In this document: positions 30,674 to 42,066 of the stretch, piece by piece
How positions within the stretch are numbered: the stretch's first letter is position 1
How the letters are laid out: each line of letters begins with the position of its first letter
NCBI RefSeq assembly: GCF_010894435.1
Contig: NZ_JAAIXZ010000006.1
Span: 186,001 to 250,000 of the forward strand
From: Pyxidicoccus trucidator
Lineage (GTDB): Bacteria; Myxococcota; Myxococcia; Myxococcales; Myxococcaceae
Length of the DNA stretch: 64,000 nucleotides
Reading direction: 5' to 3'
Program-made: the position numbers and the translations under genes
The notes under the pieces: generated by a model
Seen by the model: the letters and a program-made list of their open reading frames with translations, nothing else
Database searches by the model: none
What the model was told of the DNA's origin: nothing

Positions 30674-33600
30674 CGCGTCTTCTTCCCGAACCGTGCGGAC
30701 AGCTTGTCGAGCTGCGTCTGCTTCACCTTCGCCAGCGGGAAGTCGGACGGAGAGTGTCCGCCCGCCTCCGGCGCCCGCGACGCCACCACCAGGGCCTTCA
30801 GGCGCGCGAGGAAGTCCTCCGCCACGCCCACCACCGTCTCACGCCGGTGCAGCGCCTCGCTGAAGGACCACGTCACCTCCAGCCGGCCGTCCCGCACCAC
30901 GCTCGTCACCTCCAGGAGGTGCGGACGGCGGGCACTGCCCGCCCGCTGCCGGAGCGTTTCGCCCTCGGGCGCGAGCGTGAAGGGCGCCCCCGCTCCGACG
31001 GTTCCATCCACCTGTCCCAGGTGGTTGAAGCCGACCTCCGCCGGGGGGAGCGCCGCCAGCGACGCGTCCCGGGCCACGTACCGCAGCAGGCCCCAGCCCA
31101 TGCCCTGCGACGGCACCGCGCGCAGCCCCTCCTTCACCCTGCGCAGCGCGTCCCCGGGGCTGTGCGCGCCCCGAAGGTCCAGCAGCGCCGGGAAGATGCG
31201 CGTGAACCAGCCCACCGTGCGGGACACGTCCACGCCCGGGAGCACCTCCTCGCGGCCGTGGCCCTCCACGTTCACCAGCGCGGCGCTCCGCCCCGTCCAC
31301 TTCGCCAGCGCCTGTGCCAGCGCGGTGAGCAGCGGGTCCGGTGGCTGCGTGTGCCACGCCTTCGGCACGTCGTGCAGCAGCGCCTTCGTCTCGTCCGCGT
31401 CCAGCGCCACGCGCACCGTGCGCGAGGTGGCCTCCGTGTTGACGCCGTCGGCGAAGTCCACCGGCAGCCGCGCGGCCTCGCTCCACGGCCGCTCCAGCCA
31501 CCACGTCCGCTCCGCCGCCAGCTTCTCCGAGCGCGCCAGCGTCTCCAGCCCGCTCGCCCACGCCTGGAAGGACGTCGTCTTCGGCGGCAGCCGCACCGCC
31601 GTCCCCGTCGCGAGCTGGGCGTACGCCGCCGCCAGGTCCTCCAGCAGGATGCGCCACGACACCGCGTCCACCACCAGGTGGTGCACGGCCAGCATCAGCC
31701 GCGCCGGCCGCCCCGCGCCCGCGTCCAGGAGCGCCGCCTTCACGAGCGGGCCATCCAGCCGCAGGGTCTGATGGAGCACCTCCACCTGTTGCTCCAGCTC
31801 CGCCGCCCAGGCGTCGTCCGCCACCGTGGACAGGTCCACGCGCTCCACCGTCACCGGCTCACCCGGAGCCACGGAGGTCTGATGCCAGCCGTCCTCCGCG
31901 CGAGCGAAGCGCAGCCGGAGCGCGTCGTGGTGCTCCAGCACGTGCGCCAGCGCCCGCTCCAGCAGCGCCGCGTCCAGCGCCATCTTCACCTCGAGCAGCA
32001 GCGTCATGTTCCAGTGCTGCGGCGCCTCCACGTCCAGCTCGAAGAACCAGCGTTGAATCGGCGTGAGCGCCACCGGCCCGACGACGGGCCCCTGCTCAGC
32101 CTGAACGGCGAGCCTCGTGCCGGCCACGGCGGCCAGCCTGGCCACCGTGGGGTGCTGGAAGAGCTGCTTCGGCGACAGCTCGATGCCGACCGCCCGGGCC
32201 CGGGTGACAATTTGCAGGCTGAGGATGGAGTCCCCGCCCAGCTCGAAGAAGTCGTCGTGGATGCCGACGCGCTCCACGTTGAGCACCTCGCGCCACAGCG
32301 CCGCGAGCCGCTCCTCCACCTCCGTACGCGGGGCCACCGGCGGAGCGTTCTGGTTCTCCAGGGCCTGACGCTCCAGCGCGGGGATCGCGCGGACGTCCAC
32401 CTTGCCGTTCCGGGTGCGCGGCAGGGCGGCCAGCGTCACGCAGGTGGCTGGCACCATGTACGCGGGCAGCCGCTCGCCCAGGAACGCGCGCAGCGCCGCG
32501 ACGTCGGGCTTCGCGGCGGAGTCCTCCCCGTCCCGAGGCACCACATAGGCCACGAGCCTCGCCCCCGAGGGGCCGTCCTCGCGCACCACCGCCACCGCAT
32601 CCCCCACCAGCGGATGCGCTCGCAGCACGGCTTCGATTTCCCCCAGCTCGATGCGGTAGCCCCGCACCTTCACCTGGAAGTCCGTGCGGCCCAGGTACTC
32701 CAGCCGCCCATCCGCGAGCCAGCGCACCCGGTCTCCGGTGCGGTACAGGCGCGCCCCAGGCTCGGTGCTGAAGGCGTCCGGGATGAAGCGCTCCGCCGTC
32801 AGCTCCGGCCGGCGCCAGTAGCCGCGCGTCACGCCCGTGCCACCGATGTACAGCTCGCCCGGCACGCCCACGGGCACCAGCCGCAGGTGCGCGTCCAGCA
32901 CGTACAGGCGCGTGTTGGCGATGGGACGGCCGATGGCCACCGGGCCGCGCGCCGCGTCCGCCGCGTCCACCGTGTACACGCAGCAGCCCACCACCGTCTC
33001 CGTGGGGCCGTACTCGTTGATGAGCCGTGTGGCCGGCGCATGCTCGCGCCAGAAGGCCACGTCCTCGGCCGTCAGCGCCTCGCCACCGATGACGAAGGCG
33101 CGCGTGCGCCCCGCCGCCTCCTCGGGACGGAGCTGCTGCGCCAGCATCTTCAGGTGCGAGGGCGTCAGCTTCACCAGGCTGAAGTCCCTGCCCGAGCGGA
33201 GCGCCTCGCCCAGGCCTTCGACGCCCGCCTCCTCCCGCACCAGCACCACCGGCCGGCCCGCCACCAGCGGGGCGATGAGGCTGGTGACCGTCAGGTCGAA
33301 CGACAGCGGCGAGTGCACGGGCGAGCCACCGCCGCCAGCGATGTCATAGGCGCGCAGCGCCCAGCACAAGTAGTTCACCACGCCCCGGTGCTCCACCATG
33401 ACGCCCTTGGGGCGCCCGGTGCTGCCGGACGTGTAGATGAGGTACGCGAGGTCGTCCGCCGTGGCGCGGGGCTCGGGCGGCGTCACGGGCTCACGGCCCG
33501 CGGTGCGCTCCCACTCGGTGTCCAGGCACAGCAGGTACTGCGCGGACACGGGCAACGTGTCCGCCAGCGCCTCCTCCGTGAGCAGCACCGGCACGCCGGT

Positions 33601-36600
33601 GTCCTCCAGGAGGAAGGTCACGCGCGACGCGGGCCAGGCCGGGTCGATGGGCACGTACACGCCGCCTGCCTTCAGGACGGCCCACAGGGCCACCACCATG
33701 TCCGCGGAGCGGTGGAAGCACAGGCCCACCAGCGTCCCCCGTCTCACGCCCAGGCCGTGCAGGTGGTGCGCGAGCTGGTTGGCGCGCGCGTCCAGCTCCC
33801 GGAACGTGAGCCGCCTGTCACCCATCGACACGGCCAGCGCGTCCGGAGTCCGCTCGACCTGCTCCTGGAAGAGGCCATGCACGGTGGCCGTGTCCGGGAA
33901 GTCCGTGCGCGTGTCGTTCCAGGTGACGAGCAGCCGCTCGCGCTCGGCCTCGGACAGGACGAAGAGCTGGGACAGCCGCCGCTCCGGCGCGACGGCCACG
34001 TCCTCCAGCAGCCGGAGCAGGTGCCCCCCCAGGCGGGAGGCGGTGTCCGCGTCGAAGAGGTCCGTGTTGTACTCGATAAAGCCCGTCAGGCCCTCGCGCG
34101 ACTCCACGAGGTCCAACGTGAGCTCCACCTTGGTGGCGACCGTGGGCGCCAGGCGGCTGCGGATGCGCACGTCTGCCAGCGCCAGCTCGGGCGCGGGCGT
34201 GTTGTGCATCGTCAGCATCGTCTGGAAGATGGGCGTATGGCTGAGGTCGCGCTCCACGCGCAGCGCCTCCACCAGCTTCTCGAAGGGCACGTCCTGGTGC
34301 GCGAAGCCACCCAGCGCCGCGCGGCGCACCCGCCCGAGCAGCTCGGTGAAGGTGGGGTCGCCCGACAGGTCGGCGCGCAGGGCAATGGTGTTGATGAAGC
34401 AGCCGATGAGCGGCTCGACTTCGGGGCGGTTGCGGCCCGCCACGGGCGTGCCCACCGCGAAGTCCTCCTGCCCGGAGTGTGCATGCAGGAGGGACTGCCA
34501 TGCCGCCATCAGCACCATGAAGGGCGTGGCCCCCTCGCGCCGGCCCATGGCGCCGAGGGCCTCCGCCAGCTTCTTCGGTACGGTCAGGGGCAGCCGCGCC
34601 CCCGGGTACGTCTGCACTGGTGACCGGGGCCGGTCCGTGGGCAGCCGCAGCACCGGCACGTCCGCGAGCACGTCGCGCCACCAGTCCTGCTCGGCCTTCA
34701 GCTCGGGGCCGTGCATCCACGCCTGCTGCCAGACCGAGTAGTCCGCGTACTGCACGGGCAGCGCCGGCAGCGGAGACGGCCGGCCCTGGATGAAGGCCTC
34801 ATAGAGCCGCGCCAGCTCGTGCATCATCACCCCCGCGGACCAGCCGTCCGAGACGATGTGGTGCAGCACGAGCAGCAGGACGTGCTCGGTGTCCCGGACG
34901 CGCATCAGCCTCGCGCGAATCAGCGGCCCCGTTTGCAGGTCGAACGGGCGGCGGGCCTCTTCCCGCGCCCAGGCATCGACCGCATCCTCGCTGGCGCCTT
35001 CCGCCACGGACGGGAGGATGGGCACCTCCAGCGAGGGCAGGATGACCTGCACCGAGCCCGAGTCGGCCATGGCGAAGGTGGTCCGGAGGACTTCATGGCG
35101 GCGCACCACCTCGTTGAGGGCGCGCTCCAGCGAGGCCCGGTCCAACGCGCCGCTCATGATGAGCATGACGGCGTTGTTGTAGGCGACGTTCCCCGGCTCC
35201 AGGTTGTCCAGGTACCAGAGCCGCTGCTGTGCGAAGGACAGCGGCAGCGGCCCGTCGCGCGGGACGCGGGGAATGGGCGGAGGGCCCTCGGGCTTCTTCG
35301 CCGCGGGCACCGTGGCCACCTTCGGGGGCTTCGGACGGCGCGACGGCGCGGGCACTGCGCCGAGCAGCTCCAGCGAGCCATCCAGGCGCCGCCGGGCGCG
35401 GCGGCCCGTCGCCAGCCTGCGCGCCCCTGACTCCGAGGCCGGAAGCACCCGGAGCGCGCTGGAGCCGGGCGCATTCCAGAAGCCGCGCGGCACGCCCGCG
35501 CCAGCCACGGCCAGCTCGCCCACCACGCCCGGGGGCACCGGCCGGCCCCGCGTGTCCACCACCTCCCAGGGCGCGTGCAGCTCTCCGGCGAGCGGGAGCC
35601 AGGCACCGAGCCCGAGCCCCGCGTCACGGCGGAGGACCTCGGACGACACGGCGCGCGCCAGCGAGGCCGCCGCGTCGGTGGTCGCCCCCTCCAGCCACAT
35701 GCGCCGCACGGGGCGCAGCGCCTCGGTGGCCTCGGGCAGCGCCGACAAGGCGTGCGCCGCCGCCACGGTGCAGTGCAGGTGCGTGACACCCGCCTCGCGC
35801 ACCAGCGCCAGCAGCGCCTCCGCCGCGCCCGGTCCCTCCTGGAGCATGGGGACGGGCACTGGCGCACCGGCCTCCGGCGAGTACCGGCCGCGCAGCGTGT
35901 CCAGGTGACGCAGGCCCTCCAGGGTGGCCTCCACCTCCACGCCGAAGTCGATGAGGCAGGCGACCTCATCCACGTCGAGCCCGCGCACCTTCTCCACCAC
36001 GGGGCCGCAGGAGTCGGGCGTGCCGAAGAGGCCGCCGTCCTCCACGTAGCGCTCCACGCCGTGGTCCAGCAGGGTGTCCACGTCCGCGGGCGTCAGCGAG
36101 CGCGGGTCCATCTTCAGGCCCTGGCTGGCGATGAAGCCCGCGAGGATGTCCACCGAGCTGCGGAAGTAGTTGAGCAGCGGCTGGCGCACGCGCTGGCGCA
36201 CCTCGGCCGGGTCCGCGCCCAGGTACGCGTGCATCATGAGGCTCACGTGGCCCCGGCCCGCGTGCCCGTGCTGCCGCCAGGCCTCGCGGTACAGCGCCAC
36301 CTTCCCCGCCAGGTCCTCCAGGTTCTGGCCCATCAGGTTGGTGAGCACGTACGCGCCCATCTCACCCGCGAGCCGGAACGTCTCCGGGCTGCCCGCGGCG
36401 GTGAGCCAGACAGGCAGCTCCTTCTGCACGGGACGTGGGCGGAGGGACACCTCTATCTCATCGCCCGCGCCGTTCTTGCGCAGCACGGAGCCCCCGCGCC
36501 AAAGCGTGCGCACCTCCTGCACCCCGCGGAGCATGACCTCCTTGCGGCGCGCGTACCGGTCCGGCGCGAAGACGAAGTCATTGGCATGCCAGCCCGAGGC

Positions 36601-39600
36601 GAACGACACGCCCACGCGGCCGTCGGACAGGTTGTCCAGCACGGCCCACTCCTCCGCGACGAGGACGGGGTCATGCAGCGGCAGCACGACGCTTCCGGCG
36701 CGGATGCCCACGCGCTCCGTCACCGTGGCCACGCCCGCGCCCACCACCGCCGGCCTCGGGTACAGGCCACCGAAGGCGTGGAAGTGCCGCTCCGGCGTCC
36801 ACACCGCGGAGAAGCCATTCGCATCCGCGAACTTCGCCGCCTCCAGCAGCAGGCGGTACTTGCGCCCGCCCAGCGAGTCCTCGTCGTTGGCGAAGAAGGA
36901 CAGGCTGAAGTCGGGCCCCCGGCGGGACAGCCCGTTGCCGGCCGCGAGCACGTTGAAGCGGGCCCGCTCGGGCGGCAGCACCACGCGCAGGCCCCGCGTC
37001 AGGGCCCACAGCAGCTCCAGGCCGGAGCCCGGCGTGTGCGGCTCCTCCACCGCCAGCCACGCGCCGCCCGCCGTGTCGCCCTCCGCGTCCAGGCGGCGGA
37101 ACAGGTCCGCCACCGTGCGGTGCGTGTGGACGGCACGGAGCCTGTCGCCCGAAGGACTCACGAGCGACTCCAGGCACACCATCGTCTCCGCCGACACATT
37201 CACCGGTGGGCTTCGCACGGGGGACGCGGGCACCGTCCCTTCCGCGAGCAGCGTGTCCACGCGCAGCACGCGCGACGCGTCGAGCGTCACGCTCGTCTGC
37301 ACGCGCTCGTGGGTCAGCAGCAGCGGCGGCGCTCCCCCCTCGGGCGCGAGCGCAGCCAGCTCGCGAAGCTGGGGCACGGACAGCAGCACGTACGCGCCGC
37401 CCGCCTCCAGCACCGCCCAGAGCGCCGCCACGCGCTCCACGGAGGGCTCCAGGCACACGGCCACCAGCACCTCGGGGCCCACGCCCCGGGCCACCAGCTC
37501 CACCGCGAGCCGCCGCGCCTTCTCGCGCAGCTCACCCCAGGTGACACCCTGCGCGCCCACGCTGAGCACGACGGCGCCGGCATCCTTCCCGGCGCGCGCC
37601 TCCAGCTGCGAGGCGGCCGGCAGCAGCGGAGACTCCACCGTCGGCACGGTGGCGGCTCGCGCGGCCCCGGCCTCCAGCGGCAGCGCGGACAGGCGCAGGT
37701 CCGGGTCCGCCACGGCAGCGGAGAGCAGCGCCTCCCAGTGCGCCATCAACCGCTCCATCGTCTCCGGGGCGAAGCGCTCCTCCGCGTAGTCCAGCGTGCC
37801 GGCGAAGCCGTCCTCGCCCTCGCCCATGGACACGGAGAGGGACGACAGCACGCCGCCGAACTGTGCCGGCCCGTCGTGCACCTCCACCACGCTCATCCGC
37901 AGGCCCGGCAGGTCCAGGTGGGCCTCGAAGCGGCTGTGCAGCACGAACAGCGTGTCGAACACGCGCTCGCGGCCCGTGTCCTTCGCGGGCTCCACTTCCC
38001 GCACCAGGTGCTCATAGGGCACGTCCGGGTGGGCGTACGCCTCCAGCATGACGTCCCGCACGCGCCCGAGCAGCTCGCGGAAGCTCGGGTCCCCGGACAG
38101 GTCCGTGCGCAGCGGCACCGCGTGCGCCACGTAGCCCATGACGGGCTCCAGCTCCGGGCGGCTCCGGTTGCCGATGGGCGTGCCCACCACCACGTCATCC
38201 CGCCCCGCCCAGCGCGCCAGCAGCGCCTTCCACGAGGCCAGCATCACCATGTACGCGGTGACACCCTCGCGCTGCGCCAGCGCGTGCACCGCGCCCGTCA
38301 TGGCCCGCGAGAAGCCCACGTTCCGGCGGAGCGAGCTCAGCGCGGGACCGTCCCCGCGAGGGCGGTCCACCGGCAGGTCCAGCGCTCCGGGCAGCGACAC
38401 CAGCCGCTCGCGCCAGGCAGCCATCTGCGAGGCGAACGCGCCCACCTCCAGCGCCTTCCGCTGCCAGGCCGCGTAGTCCACGTACTGCACCGGCAGCTCG
38501 GGCAGGGGCGAGGGCTGGCCCTGCTGGAAGGCTCCGTAGAGTGCCCCCAGCTCCCGGCCCAGCACCACCAGCGACCACGTGTCACACACCACATGGTGCA
38601 CCGTGACGACGAGCAGGTGCTCGTCCACCTCGGGCCGCAGCAGCCGCGCACGCACCACCGGCCCGCGCTCGATGTCGAGCGGTCGCGCCGTCTCCGCGTG
38701 GACCTGCCTGCGCCACTCGGCCTCGCGCGCCTCCGGCGTGGCCCCCGCCACGGGCTCCGCGGTGAGGGGCAGCTTCAGCTCCGGAGCGACGCGGAGCACC
38801 GTCCGCCCTTCCACGCGGGGGTACGACGTGCGCAACGACTCGTGACGCCGCGTCACCGCCTCCAGGCTCCGCTCCAGCACGGCCACGTCCAGCGTGCCGC
38901 GCATCCGCAGCACCATGGACATGTTCAGCGCCGGGTTGCCCGGCAGCGCCTGCTCCAGCGCGACGACGCGCTCCTGCACCACCGACAGCGGCAGCACCCC
39001 CTGACGGGGAATGCGCACCAGTGGAGGCAGCGCCGTCTCCGTCCCCTCCGCTCCATCCGTGCCCAGCCGCGCCTGGATGCGCGCCGCGACGCCCGCCACC
39101 GTCGGCGCTTCGAACAAGTCACTCAGCGGGAGCTGGACGGGGAAGGCCTCGCGCAGGCGCGTCAGCATCTGCGCCGCCATGAGCGAGTTGCCCCCCAGCT
39201 CCAGGAAGTCGTCGTGGATGCCGAAGTCCGCGCGTCCCAGCCGCTCGCGCCAGATGTCCAGCACCTTGCGTTCCACGTCCGTGCGAGGCCCGGCCTTGTC
39301 CGCTGGCAGCTCCACCGCTGCTGCCGGAACGGCGGAACGCTGCTCCTCCACGAGGAGCGCAGTCGCAGGAACCGTGTTGGCGACCTGGGCTGAAACGGCC
39401 TTGGGCAGCTCCACGCCGAAGTGCTGGCGTTCGAAGGGGTACGTGGGCAGCGACAGGCGGCGGCGCTCCTCGTGCGCGTAGACGTCCTGCCAGCGCACGT
39501 CCAACCCCTGCTCCCACAGCGCGCCGAGCGCCTCGCTCAGCGCCGCGTGCTCGCCCGCCTTCGCACCCGCGCGAGGCAGCGACGCCACCGCGCGTCCTCC

Positions 39601-42066
39601 ATGCCCGCGCAGCCCCAGCCGGGCCAGCGCGGTGAGCGCCTGGTCCGGCCCCACCTCCAGGAACACGGTGCAGCCGTCCGCCTTCAGCGCCTCCAGCCCG
39701 TCACCGAAGCGCACCGGCGCTCGCATCTGCCGCGCCCAGTACGCCGGGTCCGTCGCCTCTTCCGCGCGAATCCACGTGCCAGTGACGCTCGACACGTAAG
39801 GCACCTGGGGCGGAGACAGCCGCAGGCCCGACACCACCCGCTTCAGCTCCTCCATCAACGGCTCCACCGCCACCGAGTGGAACGCGTGCACCGCCGGCAG
39901 CCGCAGCACGCCGACGCCCCGCGACACCAGCTCGCGCTCCATCGCCTCCACCTCCGGCGTGGGCCCGGACACCACGCACCGCTCCTCCCCGTTCACCGCC
40001 GCCAGCGCCAGTCCACCGGTCAGCAGCGGGCGAACCACCTCCTCCGCACCGCCCACCGCCGTCATGCTCCCCGGAGGCAGCCGCGACATCAGCCGCCCGC
40101 GCGCCGTCACCAGCGCCAGCGCGTCCTCCAGCGGCATCACCCCCGCGAGGCACGCCGCCGTGTACTCACCGAAGCTGTGCCCCAGCAGCGCGTAGGGCTT
40201 CACGCCATACGACTCCCAGAGCCGCGCCAGCGCGTACTCCACGGAGAACAGCGCGGGCAGCGCGAAGCGCGGGTCTGCCAGCGTCTCGCGTGCCGCCGCC
40301 TCGGTACCCGGCGCGGGCAGCAGCACCGCGCGCACCGCCGTCTCCAGCTGCGAGCCCAGCCCCGTCAGGCACGCGTCCAGCGCCTCGCGGAACGCAGGCT
40401 CCGCCGCGTACAGCTCGCGCCCCATGCCCACCGACTGCGCGCCCTGCCCCGGCAGCAGGAAGGCCACGCGCCGCTCGCGCGCCGCCGCGACGTCTTCCAG
40501 CACCTGCGGCTTGCCCGGCGCGCGCAGGCGGGCCAGCAGCTCCGCCCGGTCCTTCGCCACCACCGCGCGCCGGTGCTCGAAGGCCCGTCGCCCGGCGTTG
40601 CGAGTGAAGGCCACATCCGCCAGCGCCACGTCCGCCGACGCGGCCTCCAGCCAGTCCGCCAACTGCCTCGCCGTCGCAGCCAGCGCCGTCGCCGTGCGCG
40701 CGGACAGCGTCACCACCTGCGTGGGCCGGGCACTCGGCGCGGGCGGAGGGGGCAGCGGCGCCTCCTCCAGCACCGCGTGCGCGTTGGTGCCGCCAATGCC
40801 GAACGAGCTGACACCCGCGCGCCGGGGCACCTCTCCGCGCGGCCACGGCCGTCGCTCACTCACGACGAAGAAGGGGCTGTTGGCGAAGTCGATGGCGGGG
40901 TTGGGCCGCTCGAAGTTGAGGCTGGGCGGCAGCTCTTCATGGTGGAGCGCCAGCGCCGCCTTCATGAGCCCGGCCAGGCCCGCCGCCGTGTCCAGGTGGC
41001 CGATGTTCGTCTTCACCGAGCCGAGGCCGCAGTAGCCCTTCCGGTCCGTCTGCTTCCGGTACGCCCGCGTGAGCGCCGCCACCTCAATCGGGTCGCCCAG
41101 CGCGGTGCCCGTGCCGTGCGCCTCCACATAGCCGATGTCCCCCGCCTCCAGCCCCGCGTACGCCAGCGCCTCGCCGATGACGTCCGCCTGTCCCTCCACG
41201 CTGGGCGCCGTGTAGCCCACCTTCAGGCCACCGTCGTTGTTCAGCGCCGACCCGCGAATGACGGCGTACACGTGGTCCCCGTCGCGCAGCGCGTCTTCCA
41301 GCGGCTTGAGCACCACCGCCGTCACGCCGTTGCCCGGCACCGTGCCCGCCGCCTTCGCGTCGAAGGCGCGGCAGTGCCCGTCCGGGGACAGAATCATCCC
41401 GTCCTGGAAGAGGTATCCCGAGCGCTGCGGCAGCGACAGCCGCGCGGCCCCGGCGATGGCCATGTCGGACTGGCGCAGCAGCAGGCTCTGACAGGCCATG
41501 TGCACGGCCACCAGGCCCGTGGAGCACGCGGTGTACACGGCGAGGCTCTCGCCCCGCAGCTTCAGCTTGAAGGACGCCTTGGTGGCCAGGTTCTCGCCCG
41601 TGGTGCCCATCAGCTCGAAGAGCGACGCCGGGTCCAGCTGTCCCTGCCCCAGCAGCGACAGCGTGTGCAGCGACGGCCCCGCGCCCGCGTAGAGGGAGAT
41701 CTTCCCCGCGTAGCGTTCCGGGTCATACGCGGCATCCTCCAGGGCAGCCCACGCGCACTCCAGGAACACCCGCTGCTGCGGGTCCATCCACTTCGCCTCG
41801 CGCGGCGACACGCCGAAGAAGCCGGCGTCGAAGGACTCGCCCTCCTCCAGCACGGACGCCGCGGGCACGAAGTCCGGATGGCTCCGCACGGACTCGGGCG
41901 CCAGCGGGGAGGCCTCCAGCAACTCCGGCTTCAGGCGGGCGATGGACTCCACGCCCTCGCACAGGTTCCGCCAGAAAGCCTGGACGTCCGCGGCGCCTGG
42001 GAAGCGCCCGGCCATGCCGATGATCGCGATGTCGTTGCCGCCCGTCGTCAGGTCTTGATCAGCCAT
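30670..42066 (-). CDS. Hybrid PKS-NRPS with embedded luciferase-like monooxygenase (operon gene 2)
   Basis: A 3798-residue megasynthase. Order: KS (active Cys in TACSTG near 181, plus EAHGTG and KTNIGH), AT (GHSFGE near 629; HAFH near 728, the malonyl-CoA type), ACP (GGNSL near 959), C (HHVVCDTWS near 1159), a degenerate A domain (about 1480-2240) interrupted by an FMN-dependent luciferase-like monooxygenase (about 1702-2070), then C (HHIVSDGWS near 2404), A (Asn code), T (GGDSI near 3278) and an epimerase (HHLVVDAVSW near 3463, RTVGWFT). There are no KR, DH or ER domains. The start is ATG 42066, whose ATGGCTGA overlaps the gene 1 stop by 8 bp; the open frame further upstream is non-coding in character. 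The C-terminal tail (SDFPLAKVKQTQLDKL) resembles a COM donor. Confidence 0.95.
30740..35270 (-). other. NRPS module C-A-T-E, predicted D-Asn
   Basis: Code read as D-L-T-K-V-G-E-V-G-K, matching asparagine codes. The following domain has epimerase hallmarks: HHLVVDAVSWRILLEDL, EGHGREE, RTVGWFT and VGFNHLGQ. Asn is therefore expected to be incorporated as the D isomer. Confidence 0.88.
35270..39040 (-). other. C domain plus split, degenerate A domain with inserted monooxygenase, no carrier domain
   Basis: The A scaffold keeps A1/A2-like (TWGEL, LEAGGAYVLLS) and A6-like (GELAVAGAGVPRGFW) segments. It lacks the A3 phosphate loop, the A5 NxYGPTE, A8 and the A10 Lys, so it should not activate an amino acid. 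The insert (about 36960-35850) matches the luciferase-like monooxygenases of natural-product synthases (TIGR04020; MtaG/MelG MOX, microginin and puwainaphycin types): FFANDEDSLGGRKYRLLLEAAK, WTPERHFHAFGGLYPRP, LSDGRVGVSFASGWH. After it come a Pro/Lys-rich linker and directly the next C domain; I find no T domain. Confidence 0.85.
39070..42040 (-). other. PKS module KS-AT-ACP, malonyl-CoA
   Basis: A minimal ketide module with all KS catalytic residues. The AT has GHSxG and HAFH, predicting malonyl-CoA. The carrier core is LGGNSL. With no ketoreductase, it should pass on a beta-keto thioester built on the residue loaded by gene 1. Confidence 0.88.

Noticed and set aside
35340..37600. Gly-loading MOX module as in MtaG/MelG with amide release
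   Set aside because: The A domain here lacks ATP-binding and catalytic motifs, has no carrier, and sits in the middle of the assembly line, so terminal amide formation is unlikely.
36000..42066. Iturin/puwainaphycin-like beta-amino acid formation
   Set aside because: The FAAL-PKS-monooxygenase logic is similar, but no aminotransferase domain is present, and an amino acid is loaded before the ketide step.
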